From an uncultured Phascolarctobacterium sp. (lineage in GTDB: Bacteria > Bacillota > Negativicutes > Acidaminococcales > Acidaminococcaceae): DNA of 64,000 nucleotides. This document shows positions 17,691 to 26,806 of this stretch, in pieces. The stretch is from assembly GCA_900541915.1 (NCBI GenBank), contig UQLS01000001.1, positions 111,472-175,471 on the forward strand, written 5' to 3'. Each line of letters begins with the position of its first letter. The stretch's first letter is position 1. The position numbers were made by a program, and so were the translations under genes. A model generated the notes under the pieces. The model was not told the DNA's origin. It saw only the letters and a list, made by a program, of their open reading frames with translations, and made no database searches.

Positions 17691-18584
17691 TCAGATAAGC
17701 TTATATTCTTTTAAGACAGCATCCAGTTTTGCTTCAGCAGCAGCACTGATAGGTGTAAGCGGCAGTCTGGGATTGCCGGCAGGAATACCGGATACTTTGG
17801 TAACAGCAGCTTTAACGGGAATTGGATTGCTTTCAATGAACAGGGCTTTGGCAAGGGGCAAAAGCTTTTTGTTAAGTTCTGCAGCGTCTTTTACTCTGCC
17901 TTCAGTATATGCCTGCATTAAATCCTGCAGCAGTCCGCCGCCAATGTTGGAAAGTACAGAGATAAGACCTGTTGCACCAACAGACATAAAAGGCAGAATA
18001 AGACTGTCATCGCCGCTGTAAATAGTAAAGTCAGCAGGAAGCAGGCGATAAAGTTCAGCAACTTGTGCAACATTGCCGGCAGCTTCTTTGATAGCTACGA
18101 TATTTTCAAAGTCATTTGCCAGACGTGCAACTGTTTCAGGGGCGATATTAGAGCCTGTACGTCCAGGTACATTATAAATAATAATCGGCAGCTTTGTGGA
18201 TTTAGCAACAGCTGCAAAATGCTGATAAAAACCTTCCTGAGTGGGTTTATTATAGTAAGGACCTACTACCAGCAAACCATCAACAGCGTGTTTTTCCATT
18301 TCATGTACTAAATCAATGGTTGAAGCAGTGCAATTAGTTCCTGCGCCTACAACAATAGGAACACGTTTATTAATGCGTTTTACAACAGCATCAACAAATG
18401 CAAGTTTTTCTTCGGCATTCATAGTAGCAGCTTCACCGGTAGAGCCTTCTACCAACAAAGCATTGCTGCCATTATTAATCAGCCATTCAGCAAAATCAGC
18501 ACCGGCAGCATAGTTGACACTGCCGTCTTCATTAAAGGGAGTTACCATAGCCGTAAGCAATCTACCAAAATATGGGTTGGACAT
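17691..18584 (-). CDS. dapA: 4-hydroxy-tetrahydrodipicolinate synthase
   Basis: 297-residue class I aldolase condensing pyruvate with aspartate semialdehyde in the diaminopimelate/lysine pathway. The Schiff-base lysine is K166 (VAIKEAAGN) and the catalytic tyrosine Y137 (YNVPGRTG); GSTGE at 47-51 binds substrate. The ATG at 18584 is preceded by GAAGGTG; a longer TTG start at 18605 would include this ribosome-binding site in coding sequence. Last gene of dapB-asd-lysC-dapA. Confidence 0.95.
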   Translation of the reverse strand: MSNPYFGRLLTAMVTPFNEDGSVNYAAGADFAEWLINNGSNALLVEGSTGEAATMNAEEKLAFVDAVVKRINKRVPIVVGAGTNCTASTIDLVHEMEKHAVDGLLVVGPYYNKPTQEGFYQHFAAVAKSTKLPIIIYNVPGRTGSNIAPETVARLANDFENIVAIKEAAGNVAQVAELYRLLPADFTIYSGDDSLILPFMSVGATGLISVLSNIGGGLLQDLMQAYTEGRVKDAAELNKKLLPLAKALFIESNPIPVKAAVTKVSGIPAGNPRLPLTPISAAAEAKLDAVLKEYKLI

Positions 18585-18613
18585 ATAAAACACCTTCTCT
18601 ATCAAAGATTCAA

Positions 18614-19834
18614 TTATAATTTAAACGCCTGATGCAGAGCATTGACTGCATCAACCAGATGTTCTTCTTTAATAATTGCGGAAATAGTGGTATCAGAATC
18701 CACAGTTTGCAAAATACCGATTTTTTTGCCTGCAAGTGCAGCAACAAAGTTTGCCATAATACCGGGAACACCGCGCATAGCACTGCCTACAACGGAAACT
18801 TTAGCGCAGCCTTCATTTAATACATACTTAAAACCAGTTTCTTCCAATACTTTGCAGGTATGGGCAACGTCAGGAGAAAATACTGCAAACATTGCTTCTT
18901 TTTCGGAAAGATTCAGACAACCTACGCTGATACCAGCGTCAGCCAAATCTTCAAACAACATTCTGCCTGCAGCCAGATCTTCCGGATTCAATTCAATACG
19001 GAACTGTGCCAAATCACACAGATGAGCAACGCCACTTGCCAGGTGTTCATTAATACTGATATCGCTCCCGCAGTTGCAGTCACTGCGTTCGTTAGTAATA
19101 AGAGTACCAGGAGCATCGCTGAAAGTAGATTTAACATAAACAGGGATATTTCTGCTCATAGCAATCTCTACAGCGCGCGGATGAATTACTTTAGCACCGT
19201 TTTGTGCCATCTGACATACTTCTGCGTAGGTAATTTGATGCAGAATATTAGCTTCTTCTACGATACGCGGATCAGCAGTCATAATACCTTCGACATCAGT
19301 ATAAATTTCTACAAATTCAGCGTGCAAAGCTGCACCGAGAGCTGCAGCAGAAGTATCACTGCCTCCACGGCCTAAAGTAGTAAATTTATAGTTGTTTTCG
19401 GTAACACCCTGGAAACCGCAGACAACAGGGATAATACCGGATTCTAACAAGTGATGCAGGTTAGATACATTGATGTTTTTAATACGTGCTGCACCAAACT
19501 GAGAGTCAGTAATGATGCCAGCCTGTCCGCCAGTCAATGCCATAGCATTAATACCAAATTTTTGCAGAGTAGCAGCCATAACGCAGGCAGAAATAATTTC
19601 GCCGCAGCACATCATGGCATCCATTTCGCGTACGTTAACGGAAATATTTTCGTTTTTCAACACGTCAATGAGTGTATCAGTTGCATACGGAGCACCTTTA
19701 CGACCCATCGCAGACACTACAACCACCGGAGAAAGACCTTTACGAATGGCCTGCTGAACTTTATCCTTTACGGCAATGCGGGCTTCTGGTGTTGCGACAG
19801 AAGTACCGCCAAATTTTTGTACAATTATTTTCAT
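18614..19834 (-). CDS. lysC: Aspartate kinase
   Basis: 406-residue kinase phosphorylating aspartate, the entry step of lysine/DAP, threonine and methionine synthesis. The N terminus IVQKFGGTSVA is the kinase signature. The C-terminal third (from about 265) has two ACT domains for allosteric control by amino acids. GAAGGGA precedes the ATG. It stands between asd and dapA in an operon under a lysine riboswitch, so it is probably the lysine-regulated isoform. Confidence 0.94.
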   Translation of the reverse strand: MKIIVQKFGGTSVATPEARIAVKDKVQQAIRKGLSPVVVVSAMGRKGAPYATDTLIDVLKNENISVNVREMDAMMCCGEIISACVMAATLQKFGINAMALTGGQAGIITDSQFGAARIKNINVSNLHHLLESGIIPVVCGFQGVTENNYKFTTLGRGGSDTSAAALGAALHAEFVEIYTDVEGIMTADPRIVEEANILHQITYAEVCQMAQNGAKVIHPRAVEIAMSRNIPVYVKSTFSDAPGTLITNERSDCNCGSDISINEHLASGVAHLCDLAQFRIELNPEDLAAGRMLFEDLADAGISVGCLNLSEKEAMFAVFSPDVAHTCKVLEETGFKYVLNEGCAKVSVVGSAMRGVPGIMANFVAALAGKKIGILQTVDSDTTISAIIKEEHLVDAVNALHQAFKL

Positions 19835-19861
19835 TTACAAGTCTTCCCTTCAAGCAGCTGT

Positions 19862-20893
19862 TTAGAGCCAGTTATTTTTAATCATCGTTTCTGCGATTTG
19901 CAGAGTATTTAAAGCAGCGCCTTTACGAATCTGATCCCCTACAACCCACATATTAAAGGTTTTATCATTAGATTCATCGCGACGCAGGCGCCCTACATAT
20001 ACATCATCTTTCTCAGATGTATAGAGAGGCATGGGATAAAGCTGTTCCTGAGGATTATCAATTACCTGTACACCCGGGAAAGCAGCAAGTGCTTTTTGCA
20101 TTTCTTCCAGATTAAGGTCATTTTCAAATTCTACGTTAATAGATTCGCTGTGGCTACGATATACAGGTACACGAACTGTGGTAGCAGTAATGCGCATATC
20201 GTAGTCGTCGAATATTTTTCTGGTTTCATTAACCATTTTCATTTCTTCTTTGGTATAGAGATTATCCATGAAAACGTCAATTTGCGGAATCAGGTTAAAA
20301 GCAATAGGATAATGTTTTGCAAGGCTTGCAGACGGAAGAATGTTGGCAACCATTTCTTTTCCATCAGCAAAATCTTTAACCTGGTCGGTTAATTCATCAA
20401 TACCTTCTTTGCCGGCACCGGAAACAGCCTGATAAGTAGATACTACGATACGTTTAATCTTTGCCATATCGTACAGCGGTTTTAAGGCCATAACCATAAT
20501 TATAGTAGAGCAATTCGGATTAGCAATAATACCTTTATGTTTTAAAATTGCCTGCGGATTAACCTCCGGTACTACCAACGGTACTTCTGGATCCATTCTG
20601 AAAGCACTGGAATTATCAATAACTACTGCACCAGCTTCTACTGCATAGGGTGCAAATTCTTTGGAAACGCTGCCACCGGCAAAAAGGGCAATATCAATAC
20701 CTGCAAAGGAATCTTTGGTTGCTTCCTGAACAGTATAAGTCTTGCCCATAAATTCTATCTGTTTACCTGCACTGCGTTTAGAAGCTAAAAGGCGCAATTC
20801 TGCATAAGGGAAATTTCTTTCTTCAATTAATTTCAAAAATTCAGTACCTACTGCACCTGTAGCCCCGAGAATAGCAACATTATACTTTTTCAT
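19862..20893 (-). CDS. asd: Aspartate-semialdehyde dehydrogenase
   Basis: 343-residue NADPH-dependent enzyme reducing aspartyl phosphate to the semialdehyde. N-terminal nucleotide-binding motif VAILGATGAVG and catalytic Cys128 in NPNCST. The ATG at 20893 follows GGAGGGG; the longer in-frame ATG at 20908 overlaps that site. Its product feeds the next enzymes encoded on either side (lysC upstream reaction, dapA downstream reaction). Confidence 0.95.
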   Translation of the reverse strand: MKKYNVAILGATGAVGTEFLKLIEERNFPYAELRLLASKRSAGKQIEFMGKTYTVQEATKDSFAGIDIALFAGGSVSKEFAPYAVEAGAVVIDNSSAFRMDPEVPLVVPEVNPQAILKHKGIIANPNCSTIIMVMALKPLYDMAKIKRIVVSTYQAVSGAGKEGIDELTDQVKDFADGKEMVANILPSASLAKHYPIAFNLIPQIDVFMDNLYTKEEMKMVNETRKIFDDYDMRITATTVRVPVYRSHSESINVEFENDLNLEEMQKALAAFPGVQVIDNPQEQLYPMPLYTSEKDDVYVGRLRRDESNDKTFNMWVVGDQIRKGAALNTLQIAETMIKNNWL

Positions 20894-20916
20894 AACAGGC
20901 CCCTCCATCCTTTTAA

Positions 20917-21690
20917 TTACAATAACTTATCCAAACCATAGACAAGTCCCTGCTTGTCCATAATCTTACGGCAGCCTAATGCAACACCAGGCATATAGCA
21001 TTCACGATTGATAGGTTCTGTGCTGATGCGCAGCACTTCACCTTGTCCGCCAAAGATAACTTCCTGAGAAGCGACATAGCCGGGCAAACGCACGCTGTGA
21101 ATCTTCATACCTTCATAATCAGCTCCGCGTGCACCGGGCATAGTTTCTTTTTCATCAGGATTACCCTGCTGCATAGCCGCTCTTACCTCACTGATTTTCT
21201 GAGCAGTGATGATTGCTGTACCGGAAGGTGCATCCAGTTTTTTATCGTGGTGTTTTTCGATAATTTCAACATGCGGGAAGTATTTTGCAGCTTCGCAGGC
21301 AAGCTTCATCATTACCACAGCGCCAAGCGCAAAATTGGGAGCAATGAGCAATGCTGTATTATTTGCTTTAGCTAAAGAATCAACTTCCTGTAAATCTGCA
21401 TCAGAAAAACCAGTTGTACCTACTACTGCTCTAACACCTAAAGCAAGCACCTTACGAAGATTATCCATTACAACATCAGGACGGGTAAAATCTACCACAA
21501 CATCCGGCTGCGTTTCCTTAATAGCAGCAACCAAATCGGTAGTTACCTGATATACATTCTCATCTACTGTAATAGTGCCGGGCTTTATATCTACAACAGC
21601 TGCAATAGTCAAATCATTTTCTGCAGTGACTTTTTTTACTACTTCACTGCCCATTCTTCCCAGGGCTCCGTTTACTAATACCTTAATCAC
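20917..21690 (-). CDS. dapB: 4-hydroxy-tetrahydrodipicolinate reductase
   Basis: 257-residue NAD(P)H-dependent reductase of the DAP pathway. Rossmann motif VNGALGRMG at the N terminus; the family signature with catalytic residues is EKHHDKKLDAPSGTA. Start is GTG at 21688-21690, 7 bases after GGAGGT; an ATG at 21705 would place the ribosome-binding site within the gene. First gene of the lysine operon, just after the riboswitch terminator. Confidence 0.95.
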   Translation of the reverse strand: MIKVLVNGALGRMGSEVVKKVTAENDLTIAAVVDIKPGTITVDENVYQVTTDLVAAIKETQPDVVVDFTRPDVVMDNLRKVLALGVRAVVGTTGFSDADLQEVDSLAKANNTALLIAPNFALGAVVMMKLACEAAKYFPHVEIIEKHHDKKLDAPSGTAIITAQKISEVRAAMQQGNPDEKETMPGARGADYEGMKIHSVRLPGYVASQEVIFGGQGEVLRISTEPINRECYMPGVALGCRKIMDKQGLVYGLDKLL

Positions 21691-21711
21691 TGGTCTTACC
21701 TCCATTCAGAC

Positions 21712-21746
21712 AAAGATAAAGCCGTTGAGAAAACTATCTCAACGGC
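21712..21746 (-). terminator. Riboswitch-controlled terminator before dapB
   Basis: GCCGTTGAGA and TCTCAACGGC form a perfect 10-base stem, followed by the T-rich TTTATCTTTG. The 5' arm (TTGAGATAG) is complementary to the 3' side of the riboswitch P1 stem (CTATCTCA), giving a mutually exclusive antiterminator. Confidence 0.88.
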
Positions 21747-21767
21747 AATAAGTAATCACAGTTATGA

Positions 21768-21921
21768 GATAGCACTCCGCTGCAGCAGCAGCGACAGTCC
21801 GTCAATTATTCACTGACAGCCCAGCATACCAGCATGGCTGCTGATAAACTTCGGCGCTAACCCTTTCACCTGTTTCAACACTCCCGCTCCGCAGACTACT
21901 ATTGTTTCGCGCTCCTCTATC
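21768..21921 (-). promoter_or_regulatory. Lysine riboswitch (L box)
   Basis: Reading the minus strand, the aptamer opens with GATAGAGGAGCGCGA, contains an AGTAGT segment, GTGAAAGGG and GCCGAAG, and closes with GAGTGCTATC, which pairs with the opening to form P1. These are the conserved L-box core elements in the right order, and it lies between a promoter and the DAP operon. Lysine binding would hold P1, free the terminator and switch the operon off. Confidence 0.93.
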
Positions 21922-21942
21922 TTAAATCCATTTATTGTATTG

Positions 21943-21971
21943 ATTATATTACCTCTGCATACCATTGTCAA
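21943..21971 (-). promoter_or_regulatory. Consensus promoter of the lysine operon
   Basis: TTGACA (21966-21971), 17-base spacer, TATAAT (21943-21948): perfect sigma-70-type hexamers placed so that transcription begins just before the riboswitch. Confidence 0.92.
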
Positions 21972-22025
21972 ATAATAAAAAATTATTTTGATACACTAGG
22001 TAAAAACTGTAACTATTTTACAATA

Positions 22026-22478
22026 TTATTTGCCTGTACTGCCGAAGCCACCGCTGCGGACAGCTTTTGCAGCAGTATTATCATCATCTGCAGTCAGATA
22101 TTTATAAAAAATACCTTGAGCAATTCGTTCATTTTTCTGCAGGATTACTGCATTTTTACTCATGTTAAGCAATGCCAACATAATATGACCTTCATTATCA
22201 GCGTTGTTATAATAATCAGCATCAATAATACCGACATTATTAACAAGCATCAGATTTTTTTTTACGGCCATGCTGCTGCGGATATGTACGCCTAAAAATT
22301 CGTCTTGCTGCATATAAGCCTTAACACCGGTAGGCACAAGCTTTAATACGCCTGGTTCCAGCACAACTTCTTCAGGTACACAGATATCATAGCCTGCAGA
22401 GCATTGTGTCTTACGTTCAGGCATGGTAAATTCGACATTATTATAACTGCTGATTTTTTCAAATCCTCTTAATTTCAT
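22026..22478 (-). CDS. dut: dUTP diphosphatase
   Basis: 150-residue trimeric-type dUTPase that hydrolyses dUTP to dUMP. Motifs in order: AGYDI, GVHIRSSMA, NNVGIIDADYYN, RIAQGIF and the C-terminal arm RSGGFGSTGK. The ATG at 22478 has AGGTGATGAA upstream; a longer reading from 22550 would run through a stem-loop after pnp and overlap pnp. Second gene after pnp. Confidence 0.93.
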   Translation of the reverse strand: MKLRGFEKISSYNNVEFTMPERKTQCSAGYDICVPEEVVLEPGVLKLVPTGVKAYMQQDEFLGVHIRSSMAVKKNLMLVNNVGIIDADYYNNADNEGHIMLALLNMSKNAVILQKNERIAQGIFYKYLTADDDNTAAKAVRSGGFGSTGK

Positions 22479-22494
22479 TTCATCACCTATAAGA

Positions 22495-22524
22495 ATATCC
22501 CGCCGAAAACTTTCAGCGGGATAT
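22495..22524 (-). other. Stem-loop between pnp and dut
   Basis: ATATCCCGC and GCGGGATAT arms form a near-perfect hairpin right after the pnp stop, with no strong T run after it. It may be an mRNA processing or stabilising element rather than a full terminator. Confidence 0.6.
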
Positions 22525-22539
22525 ATTATTTTACAAAAA

Positions 22540-24627
22540 TTATTTTTCAAAACCTTTGGTCAGAACTGCTTTTCTGGAAAGATTGATACGGCCTTTGTTA
22601 TCAATTTCAGTTACTTTAACAACGATTTCATCGCCAACGGAAACAACATCTTCAACTTTTTCTACACGTTCAGTAGAGAGCTGAGAAATGTGAACTAAGC
22701 CTTCTTTACCAGGCAGGATTTCTACAAAAGCACCAAAGTTCATAAGTCTGGTTACTTTACCAGTGTAGATTTTGCCAACTTCTGCATCAGCAACAATACC
22801 GTTAATCATATCGATAGCTTTATTAGCTGCTTCAGTATTTACTGCTGCAATGAAGATTTTACCGGTATCTTCAATATCAATTTTAGCACCGGTTTCTTCA
22901 ATAATCTTTTTAACGGTTTTACCGCCAGGGCCGATTACCTTGCTGATTTTTTCAGGATCAATGTGGATGGTAGTAATTTTCGGTGCGTACGGAGACAGTT
23001 CTTTACGCGGTTCGGTAATACATTCCATCATCTTGCCCATGATGAATTCGCGGCCACGTTTTGCCTGAGCAAGAGCTTGAGTAAAGATATCTTTGTTGAT
23101 GCCGTCAATCTTAATATCCATTTGGATAGCAGTGATACCTTTAGCAGTACCAGCTACTTTAAAGTCCATATCGCCAAGAGCATCTTCCAGACCTTGGATA
23201 TCGGTAAGGATAGTGAAGTATTCACCATCTTTTACCAGACCCATAGCTACACCGGCAACAGGAGCTTTAATAGGAACGCCTGCATCCATCAGAGAAAGGG
23301 TGCTTGCACAAACGCTGCCCATGGAGGAAGAACCGTTAGATTCCAGTACTTCGGAAACCAGACGGATAGCATACGGGAATTCTTCTTCGGAAGGAATTAC
23401 CGGCAGCAATGCACGTTCAGCCAGTGCACCATGACCGATTTCACGACGGCCGGGGCTGCGCAGCGGTTTAGTTTCACCAACGCTGTACGGCGGGAAGTTG
23501 TAATGATGGATATAACGTTTAGTGTCTTCTGCACCAAGGCCATCCAAAGTTTGAGCTTCGCGCAGCGGAGCCAGAGCTAAGACATTCAAAATCTGAGTTT
23601 GACCACGGGTAAAGAGAGAACTGCCATGAGGACGAGCCAACAGTCCAACTTCGCAGGATACAGGACGTACTTCATCCAGCTGACGTCCGTCAGGGCGAAT
23701 TTTATCAACAGAAATAGTACGACGAACAATTTTCTTAACCAGTTTTTGAGTGATATAAGCTACATCTTTAGCATTATCAGGATATTTTTCCAGGAATACT
23801 TCTGCGATTTCTGCTTTAACTTTAGCAACGTTTTCTTCACGTTCCAGTTTATTAGCATCCATCAGAGCATCTTTTAATTTTTGAGCGCCATATTCTTCAA
23901 TTTCAGCAACCAATTCTTCAGGCGGCGCATAGAAAGGAACTTCCATTTTTTCTTTGCCGATTTCAGCTACGATTTTTTCCTGGAATTCAACCAGTTGCTT
24001 AATTACGCCATGACCGAACCAGATAGCATCCAGCATAACTTCTTCAGATACTTCCTTAGCACCGGCTTCAACCATGAGGATTGCGTCTTTAGTACCTGCA
24101 ACAGCAAGATTTAATACGCTTACTTTTGCCTGTTCAACAGTAGGATTGATAATAAACTCACCATCAATCATACCTACACGAACACCGGCAATAGGGCCTT
24201 CAAACGGGATATCAGAAATAGAAAGTGCGCAGGATGCACCAATCATAGCAGGCATATCAGGTGCGTTATCGGGATCTACAGAAACTGCAGTTGCTACAAT
24301 CTGTACATCATTGTGATATCCTTCAGGGAACATCGGACGAATAGGACGGTCAATGAGACGGCTGGTCAAAATAGCCTGTTCACTGGGACGACCTTCACGT
24401 TTTATAAAACCGCCGGGGATTTTACCCACAGCATACATTTTTTCTTCAAAATCAACGGTCAGAGGGAAAAAGTCTACGCCCTCACGCGGTGTCTTGGTAC
24501 CAGTAACCGCAACAACAACTGCGGTATCACCATAACGAACTAAAACTGCTCCATTTGCTTGCTTAGCAATCTTGCCGGCTTCAATGGTCAGAGTTCTGCC
24601 GCCAAGATCCATGCTGTAACTATGCAT
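22540..24627 (-). CDS. pnp: Polynucleotide phosphorylase
   Basis: 695-residue 3'-5' phosphorolytic exoribonuclease. Two RNase PH-like domains (first with FEEKMYAVGKIPGGFIKREG; second with GRREIGHGALAERAL) are followed by a KH domain with the GPGGKTVKKII loop near residue 565 and an S1 domain (GKVTRLMNFGAFVEILPG). Normal family length. GAGGAGG precedes the ATG. A TATAAT-like element is seen upstream at about 24670. rpsO, the usual upstream neighbour, is not adjacent here. Confidence 0.96.
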   Translation of the reverse strand: MHSYSMDLGGRTLTIEAGKIAKQANGAVLVRYGDTAVVVAVTGTKTPREGVDFFPLTVDFEEKMYAVGKIPGGFIKREGRPSEQAILTSRLIDRPIRPMFPEGYHNDVQIVATAVSVDPDNAPDMPAMIGASCALSISDIPFEGPIAGVRVGMIDGEFIINPTVEQAKVSVLNLAVAGTKDAILMVEAGAKEVSEEVMLDAIWFGHGVIKQLVEFQEKIVAEIGKEKMEVPFYAPPEELVAEIEEYGAQKLKDALMDANKLEREENVAKVKAEIAEVFLEKYPDNAKDVAYITQKLVKKIVRRTISVDKIRPDGRQLDEVRPVSCEVGLLARPHGSSLFTRGQTQILNVLALAPLREAQTLDGLGAEDTKRYIHHYNFPPYSVGETKPLRSPGRREIGHGALAERALLPVIPSEEEFPYAIRLVSEVLESNGSSSMGSVCASTLSLMDAGVPIKAPVAGVAMGLVKDGEYFTILTDIQGLEDALGDMDFKVAGTAKGITAIQMDIKIDGINKDIFTQALAQAKRGREFIMGKMMECITEPRKELSPYAPKITTIHIDPEKISKVIGPGGKTVKKIIEETGAKIDIEDTGKIFIAAVNTEAANKAIDMINGIVADAEVGKIYTGKVTRLMNFGAFVEILPGKEGLVHISQLSTERVEKVEDVVSVGDEIVVKVTEIDNKGRINLSRKAVLTKGFEK

Positions 24628-24721
24628 ATTATTATGCCTCCTCTATTTTTTCACATTTTGTGTACCTAAATTATATTCGCTGCTTTTGGAAAAACTCCTT
24701 TTAATTTTAAAAATAAATTTT

Positions 24722-25111
24722 TCACATGAACAGCTTTAATAAAAATACTATTACTGCCCCAACTGCGGCAAATATCAAAAATGCCGGCAGCAGGAAGAAA
24801 AACAAGGCAAGTATACCGCCAATAATCAGCAAAGTCATCAAAATACCGCTGCTGATATTAACAGTTTTTACTTTAAAATGCGGCTGCGGGCCAGATTGTC
24901 TGGAACTATCGTAACCTCTGCGATAGCTGTCGTCAGCTCTTGTTGTCTTATCAGAACTGCTGGTGCTGCCGTCTTCTTCAATAGTAATACCTTCGAACGT
25001 GTCGCGTTCATCAGGAGATAATACTTGAGTTTCCTTTTTCAGCTGATAATGGCAGTAAGGACATTCAGTCAATCTTTCCTCTACTTCACGTCCGCAAAAA
25101 TCACATTTCAT
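24722..25111 (-). CDS. Zinc-ribbon membrane protein, uncharacterised
   Basis: 129 residues. An N-terminal zinc ribbon (CDFCGREVEERLTECPYCHY: two CxxC knuckles at about 3-6 and 17-20), a polar serine-rich linker, and two hydrophobic segments at the C terminus (ILMTLLIIGGILALFFFLL and FLIFAAVGAVIVFLLKLF). Probably a small membrane protein with a cytoplasmic metal-binding head; function unknown. It follows the 513-residue unknown gene by 15 bases, so the two are likely co-transcribed. Confidence 0.7.
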   Translation of the reverse strand: MKCDFCGREVEERLTECPYCHYQLKKETQVLSPDERDTFEGITIEEDGSTSSSDKTTRADDSYRRGYDSSRQSGPQPHFKVKTVNISSGILMTLLIIGGILALFFFLLPAFLIFAAVGAVIVFLLKLFM

Positions 25112-25126
25112 ATTTTTACTCCTTTA

Positions 25127-26668
25127 TTATGACAAAAGCATTAATAAAAGTCCTTCTTCGTTAATATAACGCGGGTCATGCAGAATAATCTGCAGTTTTT
25201 CTTTAATCTGAGTAGCTGCCTGTGCTATAGCTGATTCAGGTATATTATGGCACATCTCTGATACAGCTGCTGCATTGTAATTATACACACCATTAACTGT
25301 AATAAAATTACTGATAATACCTGCCGCCCATAAATCAGACAATTTTACCTGCTGCTGGCTGCCTGCCATAAAGTCACTCCACATAGTCTGCGCAAGAAAA
25401 ATATCGTAAGCAGTAAAAGCATACGGCTTCATCATTTCAGCAATCAGCTGTGCAACTCTGTCATCAGCAGCAATAGGCTGTGGATGGTAATCTATAATAT
25501 TATGCGTATAATTAAATCCATCTAATTTAACATAAGCCGAATAAATCAATGAACAATGTCTGATAAACATAGGGTTGCGCCTGATAAATTCTGGCCAGCT
25601 AAGTTTACCGCCATAACGGACTGCTATCCATTGACGGGCTTTTTCCATAACCTGGAACAATTTCTTTCGAGAGCTTTTAGGAATGGTCATACCACGAACA
25701 AAGTTCATTACCATACTTCTGTTATAAAAGATATGTCCTAAAAACAAAAATGCTTCTTTGTCTATATTATCCTCAACAGGCAGCAGCAAACTGTAATTTT
25801 CTCCTGTCAGGAAATCAGTACATGAATATATTCCATCGTCTGACGTTTCTTTGATAGAAAACAGCACGAGTTGAGCCTTTAACAGCTCTTCCAGAACATC
25901 TTTATTAACCTGACCATCTTCACTGAATTGTCCGGCACATATTTCATCATAAAAATACTGTAAGGGATTCTTATCTGTTTCAATCATAATATAATCAAAC
26001 AGAAAATAATCCCAAAAGCATTGAGCGTATTCTTCTGTACCTGGCTTTTCTTCAGCACCGCCGCTGAGAAAAATGCCGCTGTATAAAAAAGCTGCTCGTT
26101 CAATATCACGATGATATTTTCTGTCCGCAAAAAAAGTACGCAGGGCTTCCAATAAGTTTTGTAATCTTTCGCCGATATTCAGGAAAATCTTTGCCGGTAA
26201 ATCTTCTGTTGCATTACGATTATATTCATCATATTTGCTGTAAAAGTGCCCATTTTTATCCATCATAATTATTTTACCGTCACAAAACAGCTTTTCTTGT
26301 GCCAAAACAGGCGGCTCTGCATTAGTAATGATGTTTTTGCCAGCTAAAAATTCATACAGCTTGGTCATTGTTGCAAAAAAACTTAAAACTTCGTTATCCT
26401 GCAGCGAAAATTCCGAAACGTTACGTCCGCACCACGCTACGCAATCAATAAAGTCATCTGCTGACATATCACCCAGATAATTTTCTGCATTGCCTAAATA
26501 AAGGCACAGCATGGTGATATGGTCCCAGTATCGCAAAAGTTCATCGTCAGAAGCTCCCTGCCATGCACAGGAACGCAAAAAACTTTCTGCATATTTCTGA
26601 CGCAGTACGGTATTCCAATCTTCATCCTGATTATAAAAATCTGTTACCAGATCAAAGACATTACTCAT
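25127..26668 (-). CDS. Uncharacterised 513-residue protein
   Basis: I do not recognise a family. The protein is soluble, rich in aromatic residues and mainly helical in appearance, with no signal peptide, membrane helix or clear catalytic motif. The start at 26668 has GGAG five bases upstream; an in-frame ATG at 26692 would include that site. Two cysteines in CVAWCGRN and repeated FLYSGIF/FLFLGHIF-like segments suggest helical repeats, but this is weak. Paired with the zinc-ribbon membrane protein downstream. Confidence 0.65.
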   Translation of the reverse strand: MSNVFDLVTDFYNQDEDWNTVLRQKYAESFLRSCAWQGASDDELLRYWDHITMLCLYLGNAENYLGDMSADDFIDCVAWCGRNVSEFSLQDNEVLSFFATMTKLYEFLAGKNIITNAEPPVLAQEKLFCDGKIIMMDKNGHFYSKYDEYNRNATEDLPAKIFLNIGERLQNLLEALRTFFADRKYHRDIERAAFLYSGIFLSGGAEEKPGTEEYAQCFWDYFLFDYIMIETDKNPLQYFYDEICAGQFSEDGQVNKDVLEELLKAQLVLFSIKETSDDGIYSCTDFLTGENYSLLLPVEDNIDKEAFLFLGHIFYNRSMVMNFVRGMTIPKSSRKKLFQVMEKARQWIAVRYGGKLSWPEFIRRNPMFIRHCSLIYSAYVKLDGFNYTHNIIDYHPQPIAADDRVAQLIAEMMKPYAFTAYDIFLAQTMWSDFMAGSQQQVKLSDLWAAGIISNFITVNGVYNYNAAAVSEMCHNIPESAIAQAATQIKEKLQIILHDPRYINEEGLLLMLLS

Positions 26669-26806
26669 TATTACTCCAATTTTTACATTCAATATTATTT
26701 AATTATACCATAACCACTATTAAAAGAATATATATATGCTTTCAGCAATAAGAGAAATACGTAAAAAGTATGTAAACATCTATATAAATCAATGTACTTT
26801 AGAAGA

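Noticed and set aside
22963..23580. A 205-codon plus-strand frame opposite pnp
   Set aside because: Antisense shadow of a well-conserved gene; no start signals.
24640..24720. AAAAGGAGTTTTTCC next to GCGAATATAAT upstream of pnp as a special regulatory motif
   Set aside because: Only one copy is seen in the window, with no convincing -35; not enough to call more than a possible -10.
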